A DNA stretch of 64,000 bases from Nonomuraea endophytica (GTDB lineage Bacteria; Actinomycetota; Actinomycetes; Streptosporangiales; Streptosporangiaceae), in assembly GCF_014203235.1 (NCBI RefSeq), contig NZ_JACHIN010000011.1, positions 124,001 through 188,000 on the forward strand, written 5' to 3'. Numbering within the stretch: position 1 is the first letter of the stretch; every line of letters starts with the position of its first letter. Of the stretch, positions 16,159-24,978 are shown piece by piece. Position numbers and translations under genes: made by a program. The notes beneath the pieces are model-generated. The model was not told the DNA's origin. It saw only the letters and a program-made list of their open reading frames with translations, and did no database searches.

Positions 16159-16944
16159 TCAGGCAGGAGGCAGGTCCGACAGGTCGTTAGCCAGGTGTTC
16201 GATGTGGCTGCGCCAGACCGCGGCGCCGGCCGCCCCGGTGTCGGTGACGACGAGGCGCGGGCCCTGCCCGGTGCCCTCGGCCAGCTCCCAGCGGACGGTG
16301 CCGGCCGCCGTGCCGTACTCCAGAAGCTTGTCGCCCTCCAGCGCGCTCACCACGCCCGCACTCACCCCGCCCGGCACGAACGCGGCCGGCGGCGGCGCCC
16401 CCAGACGGGCGCCGTCACCCGACAGATACCGCCACGCCTGGGCGGCGGGACGGGTGAGCTGGCGCTCATAGCGCACGCCCGGCCGGTGCGGGCGCACGCC
16501 GTCGAGGCCCAGCAGCGCCACGAAGTCCTCGTGCAGGTGCGCGCTGTCACGCTCGGCGGCCACCGGACGGCCGTCCAGAACCGCCGCCATCGCCCGCACG
16601 CAGGTGTGCCACCCGGCGGCGAAACTGGCCGCCCCGAACCGGTCCCCGAACGTATGCGTGAGCGTCAGCACACTGGCCTCACCGTCGGGGCGGATCTCCC
16701 AGCGCAGCTCGTCCTCACCCCAGGTGTGCACGAACAGGCGCGGCGGGTCGAACGCCAGCACGCGCCCCTCGGGACCGACGTCGTAGACGACCCTCTCGCC
16801 CTCCACCCGCATCTCCGCCGGAAACCACTGCCGCACCTCCCCGGGCTCGGTCAACGCGCGCCACACCCGCTCGGGCGGATGCGGCAGGCGGCGTTCCATG
16901 TGCAGGCTGGTGCGGGCGCCGTCACTGCTCAGGCGATCGTGCAT
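16159..16944 (-). CDS. SRPBCC/AHSA1-domain protein
   Basis: Protein of 261 residues with a START/AHSA1-like hydrophobic-pocket domain. Residues 13-60 (RTSLHMERRLPHPPERVWRA, then PGEVRQWFPAEM) are the family start. A second, weaker half (about 140-260) looks like a degenerate repeat. The gene starts at ATG 16944, 23 bases inside the preceding arsR gene. ArsR plus AHSA1 pairs are common in actinomycetes. Ligand unknown. Confidence 0.8.
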   Translation of the reverse strand: MHDRLSSDGARTSLHMERRLPHPPERVWRALTEPGEVRQWFPAEMRVEGERVVYDVGPEGRVLAFDPPRLFVHTWGEDELRWEIRPDGEASVLTLTHTFGDRFGAASFAAGWHTCVRAMAAVLDGRPVAAERDSAHLHEDFVALLGLDGVRPHRPGVRYERQLTRPAAQAWRYLSGDGARLGAPPPAAFVPGGVSAGVVSALEGDKLLEYGTAAGTVRWELAEGTGQGPRLVVTDTGAAGAAVWRSHIEHLANDLSDLPPA

Positions 16945-17245
16945 CACGGTCCTCCATCGTCTCCAGGTGGGCTTCGAGCGCGTCCAGCCGCGCCGTCCAC
17001 AAGCCCCGGTACGGGGCCAGCCACGCGTCGATCTCGGCCAGCGGCTGCGCGCGCAGCTCATACCAGCGGCGCTGGGCGTCCTTGCGGACCACGACCAGGC
17101 CCGCCTCCCGCAGCACCCGCAGGTGTTTGGAGGTGCCGGGCTGACTCAGACCGGTCCGCTCGGCCAGCTCCCCCACCAGCCGCGGCCGCTCGCGCAGCAG
17201 GTCGAGAATCTGCCTCCTGACCGGCTCGGCGAGCACCTCGAACAT
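16922..17245 (-). CDS. ArsR-family HTH regulator
   Basis: Protein of 107 residues with the winged HTH LVGELAERTGLSQPGTSKHL and RVLREAGLVVVRKDAQRRW. No cysteine metal site is visible, so it is a non-metal ArsR of the type paired with SRPBCC proteins. It begins at ATG 17245 and overlaps the SRPBCC gene by 23 bases, giving a two-gene operon. A GTTATATAAC palindrome lies 20 bp upstream. Confidence 0.85.
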   Translation of the reverse strand: MFEVLAEPVRRQILDLLRERPRLVGELAERTGLSQPGTSKHLRVLREAGLVVVRKDAQRRWYELRAQPLAEIDAWLAPYRGLWTARLDALEAHLETMEDRDARSPEQ

Positions 17246-17265
17246 GCCACGAGTATACGCCGACA

Positions 17266-17275
17266 GTTATATAAC
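17266..17275. promoter_or_regulatory. GTTATATAAC palindrome between arsR and merR genes
   Basis: A perfect 10-bp palindrome, very AT-rich for this genome, lies between the divergent ArsR and MerR genes. It could be an ArsR operator overlapping a -10 region. Confidence 0.45.
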
Positions 17276-17336
17276 GCAACCGGCATATTCAAGGCCGGTG
17301 GACTCTCCCCCCACCGGAGAGACCATCCTGGAACAC

Positions 17337-18137
17337 GTGGACGCAGACCTCATGCCGATCGGGCAGTTCGCCCGCCTGAGCCGCCTGAGCATCAAACAAC
17401 TCCGGCACTACGCCGAACTCGGCCTTCTCCCCCCGGCCCACGTCGACCCCGACACCGGCTACCGCTACTACCACCCCGCCCAAGCCCGCCACGCCCTCAC
17501 CATCGGCCTGCTGCGCTCCCTCGACGTCCCCCTGGCCACCGTCGCCGACGTCCTGACCGGAGCCACCACCGCACTCGACCACGTACGCCACGACCTCGAA
17601 GCCGAACTCGACCGCCGCCGCCGCACCCTCGCCTCCCTCGAACGCCTCATCACCGACGGCCTGCCCGGCGCCCCCGTCCGCCTCACCACCGAACCCAGCC
17701 GCACCGTCCTGCTCACCCGCGAACACGCCGCAGGCCCCAACGACATCCCGCGCGCCACCAGCGCCGCCATCGCCCGCCTGCTGACCGCCGCCCCCACCCA
17801 GCGCCCGCCCGAACTCACCGCCCTGTTCCCCATCGACCTCGACGACCACATCGACATCACCGCCACCCTCGCCCTCACCCCCGGCGAGGCCCCATCACCC
17901 GCCCCCGGACTCGAACGCGCCCTCCTGCCCGGCGGCACCTTCGCCAGCGCCACCCACACCGGCCCCTACGACCAGATCTCCCTCACCGCCCACGCCGTCC
18001 TGGCCTGGTGCGCCGAACGCGGACACCCCCTGACCGGCCCCATCCGCGAGGTCTACATCTCCGACCCCGCCACCACCCCGCCCGACCGCCTCCTGACCCA
18101 CCTCATGATCCCCATCGACCCCGAGGAGCACCCATGA
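17337..18137 (+). CDS. MerR regulator with GyrI-like effector domain
   Basis: Regulator of 266 residues. The N-terminal MerR HTH reads MPIGQFARLSRLSIKQLRHY, then AELGLLPPAHVDPDTGYRYY. A helix of about 40 residues links to a C-terminal GyrI-like (BmrR-type) ligand-binding domain with GTFASATHTGPYDQISLT and GPIREVYISDP. Such proteins sense bulky hydrophobic drugs. GTG at 17337 is the preferred start; ATG at 17352 is the alternative. Its stop overlaps the next gene's start (ATGA). Third codon positions are strongly C. Confidence 0.8.
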   Translation: MDADLMPIGQFARLSRLSIKQLRHYAELGLLPPAHVDPDTGYRYYHPAQARHALTIGLLRSLDVPLATVADVLTGATTALDHVRHDLEAELDRRRRTLASLERLITDGLPGAPVRLTTEPSRTVLLTREHAAGPNDIPRATSAAIARLLTAAPTQRPPELTALFPIDLDDHIDITATLALTPGEAPSPAPGLERALLPGGTFASATHTGPYDQISLTAHAVLAWCAERGHPLTGPIREVYISDPATTPPDRLLTHLMIPIDPEEHP

Positions 18138-18670
18138 CCCCCACCCGCACCACCCACGGCCCCGTCACCTGCCTCAACGTCACCGGCATCGGCGCACCCG
18201 GCGGCCCCGAACACATCAGCGCCATCCACGCCCTGCACACCCTCGCCATCACCCTCGCCACCGGCCACGGCCCCCTCGAAGGCCAATGGTGGGTCGAAGA
18301 CGACCGGCCCCCGCTCACCGTCCCCCGCGACCAGTGGCGCTGGCACCTGCTCATCAGCCTGCCCGCCGTACCACAACCGGGAGAACTCGAACGCGCCCGC
18401 GAAGCCGCCCGCCCCTCAGGCGCCCCCGTCGACCGCGTACGGCTGGCCACCCACACCGAAGGCGACTGCGTCGAAATGCTCCACGAAGGCCCCTACAGCG
18501 ACGAACCCCGCACCCTCCAGCACATCACCGCCTACATGCGCGAACACCACCTCCACCCCAACGGCCCCCACCACGAGATCTACCTGACCCCGCACGACCA
18601 CCCCCACCCCCGCACCCTCCTGCGCCAGCCCGTCCGCCCAGCCCACAACCCAGCCATCAGCCAAGCCTGA
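18134..18670 (+). CDS. Stand-alone GyrI-like domain protein
   Basis: Protein of 178 residues translationally coupled to the MerR/GyrI regulator by ATGA. The C-terminal half reads EMLHEGPYSDEPRTLQHITA and PHHEIYLTPHDHP, the GyrI-like small-molecule-binding signature. The N-terminal half matches the long form of this family (GGPEHISAIHALHTLAITLA). Stand-alone GyrI-like proteins bind or hydrolyse small drugs or inhibit gyrase. The coupling suggests it handles the ligand sensed by the preceding regulator. Confidence 0.75.
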   Translation: MTPTRTTHGPVTCLNVTGIGAPGGPEHISAIHALHTLAITLATGHGPLEGQWWVEDDRPPLTVPRDQWRWHLLISLPAVPQPGELERAREAARPSGAPVDRVRLATHTEGDCVEMLHEGPYSDEPRTLQHITAYMREHHLHPNGPHHEIYLTPHDHPHPRTLLRQPVRPAHNPAISQA

Positions 18671-18691
18671 AGGCCTGAAGGCGCGACAAGC

Positions 18692-19726
18692 TCAAGCAGC
18701 CCGCAACGCCGCCTCCGTCACCGCCCGCGCCACCCCGGGACGACGCACCACCGCCACCCCATCCGACAACTGATCCACACACCCCACCACCGGCAACGCC
18801 GCCACCTGCGGATCCGACACCGCCGCGAGCAACGCCCCCGCGAACCGCTCCCCGCCGATCACCAGGAACGGCCGGTCGTGAAACCCCCGCACCCGCGCGT
18901 CCAACGGCTCGGCCAGCCCCATCCGGTTCTGCACCGCCGCCACCCGGCTATAGGCCCGCGCCAGCCCCGCCTCCCGCTCCCGCCACGAACGCGCCCCCAC
19001 CGCCACCGCCAGCGCCTCACCCAGCTCCGCCGACCCCGGCACCCGCGCCAGCGCACTACCCAGCCACTTCGCATACGGCGGATACCGCCGCCGCAGCAAC
19101 AACGCCAGCCGCATCACCTCACGCACCAGCCCGGCCCCCACCACCGCCGAACCCAGCTCGTCCCCCACCTCACCACACCGCCCGGGAAACGGCTCCTCCT
19201 GCGCGATCCGCATCCACTGACACGCCAGCACATACCGCCACACATCCCGCGGATACCAGCTCAACGCCGCCCGCGCCGCCTCCAGCTCCCCCAGCCCGTC
19301 ATGGAAGACCTCCCCGCCCGTCACCTCCGCCAGGCTCTGCCACGGCACCGACAACCAGTCCATCACCGACACCCCGCCACGCGGATCGAACCCCAGCACC
19401 TCCTCCAGCCAGCCGCCCAGCTCACACACCCGCACCCCCGGCCCCGACCGCCCCCGATAGCCGAACACCGTCGGATACCCGCCGAAGCGCTCCGGCAGCC
19501 CCGCCGCCACCGCGGCCCGCACTGCCGCCACATCCCCGCCCGCGACGAACACCAGCACCCTCGGCCCCCAGTCATGGTCGGCCGAACGTTCGGTGTCGAA
19601 CGCCAGCACCTCGGAACCGGGGCCGATCAGCGCGGCACTGTGCGGAACGGCCCCGACCAACGGAGCCACGACCTCGCCATAGAAGGCACGGGACAACTCA
19701 AGACCAGGCACGAAATCGGACATCAT
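18692..19726 (-). CDS. DUF4037-domain protein
   Basis: Protein of 344 residues matching the actinobacterial DUF4037 family. The N-terminus has DFVPGLELSRAFYGEVVAPL and DWGPRVLVFV, reminiscent of a nucleotidyltransferase-like fold. Further on are FHDGLGELEAARAALSWYPR and QEEPFPGRCGEVGDELGS. Function unknown. There are two consecutive ATG codons at 19726 and 19723 with no clear ribosome binding site. It is convergent with the GyrI-like gene. Confidence 0.75.
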   Translation of the reverse strand: MMSDFVPGLELSRAFYGEVVAPLVGAVPHSAALIGPGSEVLAFDTERSADHDWGPRVLVFVAGGDVAAVRAAVAAGLPERFGGYPTVFGYRGRSGPGVRVCELGGWLEEVLGFDPRGGVSVMDWLSVPWQSLAEVTGGEVFHDGLGELEAARAALSWYPRDVWRYVLACQWMRIAQEEPFPGRCGEVGDELGSAVVGAGLVREVMRLALLLRRRYPPYAKWLGSALARVPGSAELGEALAVAVGARSWREREAGLARAYSRVAAVQNRMGLAEPLDARVRGFHDRPFLVIGGERFAGALLAAVSDPQVAALPVVGCVDQLSDGVAVVRRPGVARAVTEAALRAA

Positions 19727-19770
19727 TCGTCAACTCTGCCTGACCCGCTGCCAAAGCTCACCCCAATATT

Positions 19771-20391
19771 TCAGCCCGGCACGTGGACGGCCTGCCCGGC
19801 CTCCACCAGCGCCCGCCCGGCCGTCAGCGCCGCCACCCAGTCGCCGAACGCCGCCACCTCATCGGCGCCCACCGCCACCGAGAACACCACCGACGCCCCA
19901 TAGGCCACCTCGCCCACCGCATACCGCGAAGCACGCAGATCGTTCTCCACCCGGCCCGCCTGGTCGTGCGCCACCGACACCCGCATCAGCCGGGCCGGCA
20001 CCATCCGCACCGGCTCGGCGCGGTCGAGCGTCTCGGTCACCGCCGAACCGTAAGCGCGCACCAGGCCGCCCGCCCCGAGCAGCACCCCGCCGAAGTAGCG
20101 CGTCACCACCGCCACCACGTCGCTGAAACCCCGCCCGACGAGCGCCTGCACCATCGGCGTGCCCGCCGTGCCGCCCGGTTCGCCGTCGTCGTCGCCCTTC
20201 TGCACGCTCTGCCCGATCACATAGGCGGTGCAGTTGTGCGTGGCCGACGGATGCAGCCGCCGCCGCCCGGCGATGAACGCCTGCGCCTGCTCCACACTCG
20301 CCGCGGGACTGATCGCGCAGAGGAAGCGCGAGCGCCGCACCTCGTTCTCATGCTCGATGAGGGTTTTGAGGGTGAGGTACGGCTGAGCCAT
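19771..20391 (-). CDS. YigZ/IMPACT-family protein
   Basis: Protein of 206 residues of the UPF0029/IMPACT family. Signature segments are RRSRFLCAISPAASVEQAQA, DDGEPGGTAGTPMVQALVGR and VTRYFGGVLLGAGGLVRAYG. A C-terminal DUF1949 portion follows. The family is linked to translation or proteostasis, but its bacterial role is poorly defined. ATG at 20391 is at the expected transcription start of a TTGATC-16 bp-TAGACT promoter, so the message is probably leaderless; GTG at 20394 is an alternative. Confidence 0.85.
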   Translation of the reverse strand: MAQPYLTLKTLIEHENEVRRSRFLCAISPAASVEQAQAFIAGRRRLHPSATHNCTAYVIGQSVQKGDDDGEPGGTAGTPMVQALVGRGFSDVVAVVTRYFGGVLLGAGGLVRAYGSAVTETLDRAEPVRMVPARLMRVSVAHDQAGRVENDLRASRYAVGEVAYGASVVFSVAVGADEVAAFGDWVAALTAGRALVEAGQAVHVPG

Positions 20392-20398
20392 CACCCCA

Positions 20399-20425
20399 GT
20401 CTATCGCCTTTACAAAGTAGATCAA
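20399..20425 (-). promoter_or_regulatory. YigZ promoter overlapping a repeated 20-bp element
   Basis: On the minus strand, -35 TTGATC (20425-20420) and -10 TAGACT (20404-20399) are 15-16 bp apart, with the start codon about 8 bp downstream. The element CGCCTTTACAAAGTAGATCA (20405-20424) fills this promoter and recurs identically at 31998-32017. A protein bound there would control YigZ. Confidence 0.5.
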
Positions 20426-20555
20426 CTACCGGAACCCCGCCGCACGGCGGGGACCACGCCGGTCCTGGCGGAGGAGCCGCCGGGCGCGCTCTCAGGGCCA
20501 AGGCCGGGGTCGCTCCCGATGCCCCGCCACCCCCGCGACGAGGATCTTTGTCGCC

Positions 20556-21773
20556 ATGCTCATCTTCCTGCGCCGCGCGGCGGGCGTCCTGGCCGCCCTG
20601 CTGGCGTCCGTCCTGGCCGTCGCGGCCGCCGCCTTCGCCTTCCTGGCCGCGGCCTCCGTCACCGCGTCCCTGCCCCTGCTGTACGCGGCTGCCGCCACCG
20701 TCTGCCTGCTCACCGCGTTCCTGCTCGGCCGCCTGGCCCTGCGCCCGCTGACCCGCAAGGCCTGGCGGGCGGCGGCCTGGTTCGCCCTGGCCGTCACCGC
20801 CCTGTCGGCGGCCGGGGCCTGGGCGCTGGTCCTGCGGCCGTGGCCGGTGCCGCCGGCCGCCGCCGATCCGGCGCACGTGCGCTACTGGGACCTGCCCACC
20901 GGCTCCCGCATCGCCTACGCCCACCAGCGCGGCGGGGCGCGGCCGTACCCGGTGATCTTCCTGCACGGCGGGCCGGGAACGGCCGGCGAAGGCCTGCCCG
21001 AAGGCGCCGCCGACCTGGCCGCCGACGGCTTCGACGTCTACGCCTACGACCAGCTCGGCGCGGGCCGCTCCAGCCGCCTGGCCGACGTCACCGGCTACAC
21101 CGTCGGCCGCCAGGTCGCCGACCTGGAGGCGATCAGGAACCTGCTCGGCGCGCCGAAGCTGATCCTCGTCGGCCGTTCCTGGGGCGCCACGCTGAGCGCC
21201 GCCTACCTGGCCGCCCACCCCGGCCGGGTCGCCAAGGCCGTGTTCGTCTCCCCGGGCGCGCTGTGGGCGCCGGCCGCGGGGGAGATCGGCGAGCCGTGGA
21301 ACCGCCTGACCCCCGAGCAGGCCCGCCGCCGCGACGACCTGCTCGGCGACCCCCGCATGATCGCCCTGTCCCTGCTGCTGGAGAACTCCCCGGCCGCCGC
21401 GCACGCCCTGGTCCCCGACCGCGAGGCCGACACCCGGATGCGCGAACTACTCCTGACCGGCAAGGACGCCACCACCTGCCCCGGCGCCCCGCCCGCCCCC
21501 GCGCACGGCAACGCGCCCGGCTTCTACGCCAACCAGTTCACCGTCGCCGACACCCTGCGGGTGCCCGACCCCCGGCCGCGCCTGCGCCAGGTCCGCGTGC
21601 CCGCGCTCATCCTGCGCGGCACCTGCGACTACGTGCACCCGCACATCGCCGCCGCCTACCGCGACACCCTGCCCGCCGCCCGCCTGGTCGAGGTCCAGAA
21701 CGCCGGGCACGGCATCGCCCACGAACAACCCGCCGTCTACGTCCGCCTCCTGCGCGGCTTCCTCACCCCATAG
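20556..21773 (+). CDS. Membrane-anchored alpha/beta hydrolase (S33 prolyl aminopeptidase-like)
   Basis: Protein of 405 residues. The first 95 residues hold about three hydrophobic helices. An alpha/beta-hydrolase domain of proline-iminopeptidase type (S33) follows. The oxyanion motif HGGPG is at 137-141 and the nucleophile elbow GRSWG at 206-210 (Ser208). RGTCDYVH and NAGHGI supply the likely acid and histidine. The catalytic domain is probably held at the membrane. Substrate unknown. Upstream is the repeated 20-bp element shared with the divergent YigZ promoter. Confidence 0.8.
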   Translation: MLIFLRRAAGVLAALLASVLAVAAAAFAFLAAASVTASLPLLYAAAATVCLLTAFLLGRLALRPLTRKAWRAAAWFALAVTALSAAGAWALVLRPWPVPPAAADPAHVRYWDLPTGSRIAYAHQRGGARPYPVIFLHGGPGTAGEGLPEGAADLAADGFDVYAYDQLGAGRSSRLADVTGYTVGRQVADLEAIRNLLGAPKLILVGRSWGATLSAAYLAAHPGRVAKAVFVSPGALWAPAAGEIGEPWNRLTPEQARRRDDLLGDPRMIALSLLLENSPAAAHALVPDREADTRMRELLLTGKDATTCPGAPPAPAHGNAPGFYANQFTVADTLRVPDPRPRLRQVRVPALILRGTCDYVHPHIAAAYRDTLPAARLVEVQNAGHGIAHEQPAVYVRLLRGFLTP

Positions 21774-21783
21774 AGCGGCTCCC

Positions 21784-22584
21784 TCACCCGGTGAGGCGCG
21801 TGGCCAGCACGGCGACGCTCGTGTAGCGCATGGTGAACGTGCCGCCCAGCCGGTCGACCGCGGCCCCGGCGCCCTCCAGCAGCTCGGCCACCAGCTCCGG
21901 CCGCAGGCGGGTGAACATGCCGGAGGTGGGCAACTGGTCCAGCCACTGCTCGCGGGTGCACGGCGCCTGCCAGTCCTGACGCCACCGCTCGGGCTCGCCG
22001 AAGCCGCCCGCCTCGGCGATGCCCCCGGCCGCGGTGGCCAGCATCGGCGCGTACGGCTCGCCCCGGCCGGCCCAGGCCCGAGGGTCGAACGGCGAGTCGG
22101 GCACCAGCCGCACGTGCAGGTCGGCCAGCGCCTCCGACAGCTCGGCCGGCGGCTGGGCGACGTTCCAGAACACGGCCAGCACACCCCCCGGCCGCAGCAC
22201 ACCGGCCGCCTTGGCCGCACCGGCGACCGGGTCGACCCAGTGCCAGGCCTGGGCGGCGGCGACCGCGTCGAACACCCGCCCATCGGCCTGCCAGTCCTCG
22301 AACGTGGCCACCTCGACCTCCACGCCGAGCCGCCGCGCCATGGCGGCCATGCGGGCGTCCGGCTCGACGCCCAGCACCCGGCGCCCGGCCGCCTGGAACT
22401 GGCGGGAGGCGATCCCGGTGCCACAGCCGACGTCCAGGACGGCCGGCCCGGCGGCGGCGACGCGCTCGACCAGGGCCTCGGGGTAGCGGGGCCGGGCGCG
22501 GTCGTAGCGCTCGGCGTCGTTGCCGAACGACTCGGCGATCTCACGATGCTCATGGGGCTCCCGCCCCGGCGATATAGTGGGCAT
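21784..22584 (-). CDS. Class I SAM-dependent methyltransferase
   Basis: Protein of 266 residues. Motif I is VLDVGCGTGIASRQF. A UbiE/methyltransf_11-like core follows with AQAWHWVDP and LRPGGVLAVFWN. Small-molecule target unknown. The ATG at 22584 lies inside the left palindrome of a TetR-type operator, which suggests a leaderless message or a slightly later start. It is divergent from a tetR gene. Confidence 0.8.
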   Translation of the reverse strand: MPTISPGREPHEHREIAESFGNDAERYDRARPRYPEALVERVAAAGPAVLDVGCGTGIASRQFQAAGRRVLGVEPDARMAAMARRLGVEVEVATFEDWQADGRVFDAVAAAQAWHWVDPVAGAAKAAGVLRPGGVLAVFWNVAQPPAELSEALADLHVRLVPDSPFDPRAWAGRGEPYAPMLATAAGGIAEAGGFGEPERWRQDWQAPCTREQWLDQLPTSGMFTRLRPELVAELLEGAGAAVDRLGGTFTMRYTSVAVLATRLTG

Positions 22585-22613
22585 GCGCCCACACTAGTGG
22601 GCGCTCGCCCACT
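22576..22613. promoter_or_regulatory. TetR-type double operator
   Basis: AGTGGGCG-CT-CGCCCACT (22596-22613) has perfect 8-bp arms. A second dyad, GTGGGC-ATGC-GCCCAC (22577-22592), sits directly beside it. They lie before the methyltransferase gene and between it and the divergent tetR gene, as expected for autoregulation with a shared target. Confidence 0.65.
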
Positions 22614-22640
22614 CAAGCAACGTCGTTCACTCACAGCGAT

Positions 22641-22697
22641 GCCGGCACCCCAGGGACGCCGGCACCCCAGGGACGCCGGCACCCCAGGGACGCCGGC
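22641..22697. repeat. 17-bp tandem repeat, three copies plus a partial fourth
   Basis: GCCGGCACCCCAGGGAC occurs three times exactly (22641-22657, 22658-22674, 22675-22691), followed by a partial copy GCCGGC. The array sits in the untranslated leader region of the tetR gene at 22740. Unit number may vary between strains. Confidence 0.85.
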
Positions 22698-22739
22698 GCC
22701 ACGAAGAGATGTCAGCGCCACCATCAGAGGAGACCCGCG

Positions 22740-23330
22740 ATGCCCACCGGAGTGGCCCTGCGCGACGCGCGCGAGCAGCTGTTCGAGGCCGCCGAGCGCA
22801 TCCTGCTGCGCACCGGCCCGCACGGGCTGACCAGCCGCGCCGTCACCACCGAAGCCGGCTGCGCCAAGGGCGTCCTGCACCGTCACTTCGCCGACTTCGA
22901 CGACTTCCTGGCCGCCCTCGTCCAGGACCGCATCGCCCGCCTCGACGCCCAGGCCGCCGCCCTGCGCGCGGCAGCGGGCACCGCGACCGTCACCGGCAAC
23001 CTCGCCGCCGCGCTCACCGAGCTGTTCGGCCCGGTCGCGGTCGCCGTCGTCGGCCTCGTCACCTTCCGCGACGACCTGCGCGCCCGCCTGCGCCAGAGCA
23101 CCCCGCACGGGCTGCCGCTGCTCAGCGAGGCCACCGCCATGCTCGCCGGCTACCTCGCCGCCGAACGCGACCAGGGCCGCATCGCCGAAGGCGCCGACCC
23201 CGGCACGCTCGCGCCCACTCTCGTCGGCGCCGGCCACCTGCTCTACGCCGACCGCACCGGCCCCCCGCCCACGACCGAGACCGTGCACGCCATGGTGGCC
23301 TCCGTCCTGACCGGCGCCACCACCGAGTAA
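22740..23330 (+). CDS. TetR-family transcriptional regulator
   Basis: Protein of 196 residues. The HTH reads LTSRAVTTEAGCAKGVLHRH, followed by FADFDDFLAALVQ. The C-terminal domain has no recognised ligand. ATG at 22740 follows AGAGGAGA. It is divergent from the methyltransferase with AGTGGGC palindromes between, and its leader contains the 17-bp tandem repeats. Confidence 0.85.
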   Translation: MPTGVALRDAREQLFEAAERILLRTGPHGLTSRAVTTEAGCAKGVLHRHFADFDDFLAALVQDRIARLDAQAAALRAAAGTATVTGNLAAALTELFGPVAVAVVGLVTFRDDLRARLRQSTPHGLPLLSEATAMLAGYLAAERDQGRIAEGADPGTLAPTLVGAGHLLYADRTGPPPTTETVHAMVASVLTGATTE

Positions 23331-23346
23331 CCCCGCGGCAAAACGG

Positions 23347-24978
23347 TCAGGAGTCGCCGACCATGCCCTGGGCCACGTCCTCGGCGTGCGCCGAGGGAGC
23401 GCGCCGCTCGGGCGGGCCGTAGCCGCCGCCACCACCCGACTCGCACCGCAGCACGTCTCCGGCCGCCACCGGCAGGGCGTTGACCTTCAGCATGGCACGC
23501 TCGCCGGCCGTACCCGGATTGAGGACCACGCGCGGGGGAGCGCCCGCGCCGCCGCCCGCCAGACCCCACGCCGGCGTGACCGAGCGCTCGAACCACAGCG
23601 ACAGCGAGGTGTCGCCGAGGAACTCGTACTCGCGCACCACGCCGTTGCCGCCCCGCCACTGCCCCGCGCCCCCGGTGCCCGGCCGCATCGCGTAGCGGGT
23701 GACCCGCACCGGGAACAACGTCTCCAGCACCTCGATCGGCATGTCCCGCAGCGACCCGTTGACGTTGTTGATCAGCGCCGACTCACCGTCGCCGCCCTCC
23801 CACGCGCCCCAGCCGCCGACGGTCGCCTCCTGCGAGACGTACATCGTGCCGGTGCGCGGATCGGTCCCGGTGAACTGCACGATGAGCGAGTCGCCGTAGG
23901 AGGCGGCCGCGGCCCGCTCCGGCAGCACCGGCGCCAGCGCCTTGACCACCAGGTCGATGAGCAGCCCCAGATGGGAGTAGTAGTACTGGCAGGCCGCAGG
24001 GGAGCGGGCGGCCAGCATGCTGCCCGGCCGCGTCACCACCTCCAGCGGGCGGAACGAGCCGCCGTTCAGCGGCACCTCGCCGCTGACCAGCAGCTTGTAC
24101 GCCACCCGCACCGCCGCCACCGCCTGGGCCGCGCCGCAGTTGACCGGGCCGCTCGCCTGGTCGGCGCAGTCGGTCAGGTCGACCGCGATCCGCTCACCCG
24201 CCACCGTCACGGTGACGTTGACCGGCAGCGGACGCTCCAGCGTGATCCCGTCGTTGTCCAGATGGCCGCCGGCGGTGTAGACGCCGTCGGGGATGGCGGC
24301 GATCGCCTGCCGTTCCAGCCGCTCGGTCTGGGCGAAGATCTCATCGCGCGCGGCCATCACCGTCTCCACCCCCCAGCGCGCCACGATCTCCGACAGCCGC
24401 CGCTGACCGGTCATCGCGCACGCGACCTGGGCGCGCATATCGCCGAGTGTCGCGTGCGGGAAGCGTACGTTGCGGGCGATGACCTCGTGCAGGTCACGGC
24501 ACGGCCGCCCGCCCTCGTAGATCTTCACCGGGCCCAGCCGCAGCCCCTCCTGGAAGATCGAGGTGGAGTCCATGCTGCCACCCGGGTCCTTCGAGCCCAC
24601 GTCCAGCCAGTGCGCCCGCGACGCGGCGAACCCGGCCAGCTCCCCGTCGGCGAAGATCGGCCCGTAGACGGTGACGTCGTTGAGGTGGGTGCCGCCGATG
24701 TAGGAGTCGTTGAGCACCCACACATCGCCCTCGCGCCACACCTGCCGCCCATACAGGCGCTCGGTCTCGCGCGTGCACACCTCCAGGTTGCCCAGGAAGA
24801 TCGGCAGCCCGGACGACTGGCCGAGCACCTGGTGCTCGCGGTCCAGCAACGCGACCGCGCAGTCCTTGGCCTCGTAGATGACGGGGGTGTAGGAGGAGCG
24901 GATGAGGGTGGTGTTCATGTCCTCAGCCGCCTGCAGCAGGGCGCAGCGGATGATTTCGGTGGTGACGGGGTCGATCAC
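23347..24978 (-). CDS. hyuB: Hydantoinase B/oxoprolinase-type subunit (HyuB)
   Basis: Protein of 543 residues of the hydantoinase_B family. Typical segments are VTTEIIRCALLQAAEDMNTT, LIRSSYTPVIYEAKDCAVAL, HLNDVTVYGPIF and FPVRVTRYAMRPGTGGAGQW. With HyuA it forms an ATP-dependent cyclic-amide hydrolase (N-methylhydantoinase, 5-oxoprolinase or caprolactamase type) or an acetone-carboxylase-like enzyme. The GTG start at 24978 overlaps the hyuA stop (GTGA), so synthesis is coupled. The exact substrate is not deducible. Confidence 0.9.
   Translation of the reverse strand: MIDPVTTEIIRCALLQAAEDMNTTLIRSSYTPVIYEAKDCAVALLDREHQVLGQSSGLPIFLGNLEVCTRETERLYGRQVWREGDVWVLNDSYIGGTHLNDVTVYGPIFADGELAGFAASRAHWLDVGSKDPGGSMDSTSIFQEGLRLGPVKIYEGGRPCRDLHEVIARNVRFPHATLGDMRAQVACAMTGQRRLSEIVARWGVETVMAARDEIFAQTERLERQAIAAIPDGVYTAGGHLDNDGITLERPLPVNVTVTVAGERIAVDLTDCADQASGPVNCGAAQAVAAVRVAYKLLVSGEVPLNGGSFRPLEVVTRPGSMLAARSPAACQYYYSHLGLLIDLVVKALAPVLPERAAAASYGDSLIVQFTGTDPRTGTMYVSQEATVGGWGAWEGGDGESALINNVNGSLRDMPIEVLETLFPVRVTRYAMRPGTGGAGQWRGGNGVVREYEFLGDTSLSLWFERSVTPAWGLAGGGAGAPPRVVLNPGTAGERAMLKVNALPVAAGDVLRCESGGGGGYGPPERRAPSAHAEDVAQGMVGDS

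Noticed and set aside
22641..22697. The 17-bp tandem repeats as a CRISPR array
   Set aside because: Units are directly adjacent without spacers and no cas genes are present.
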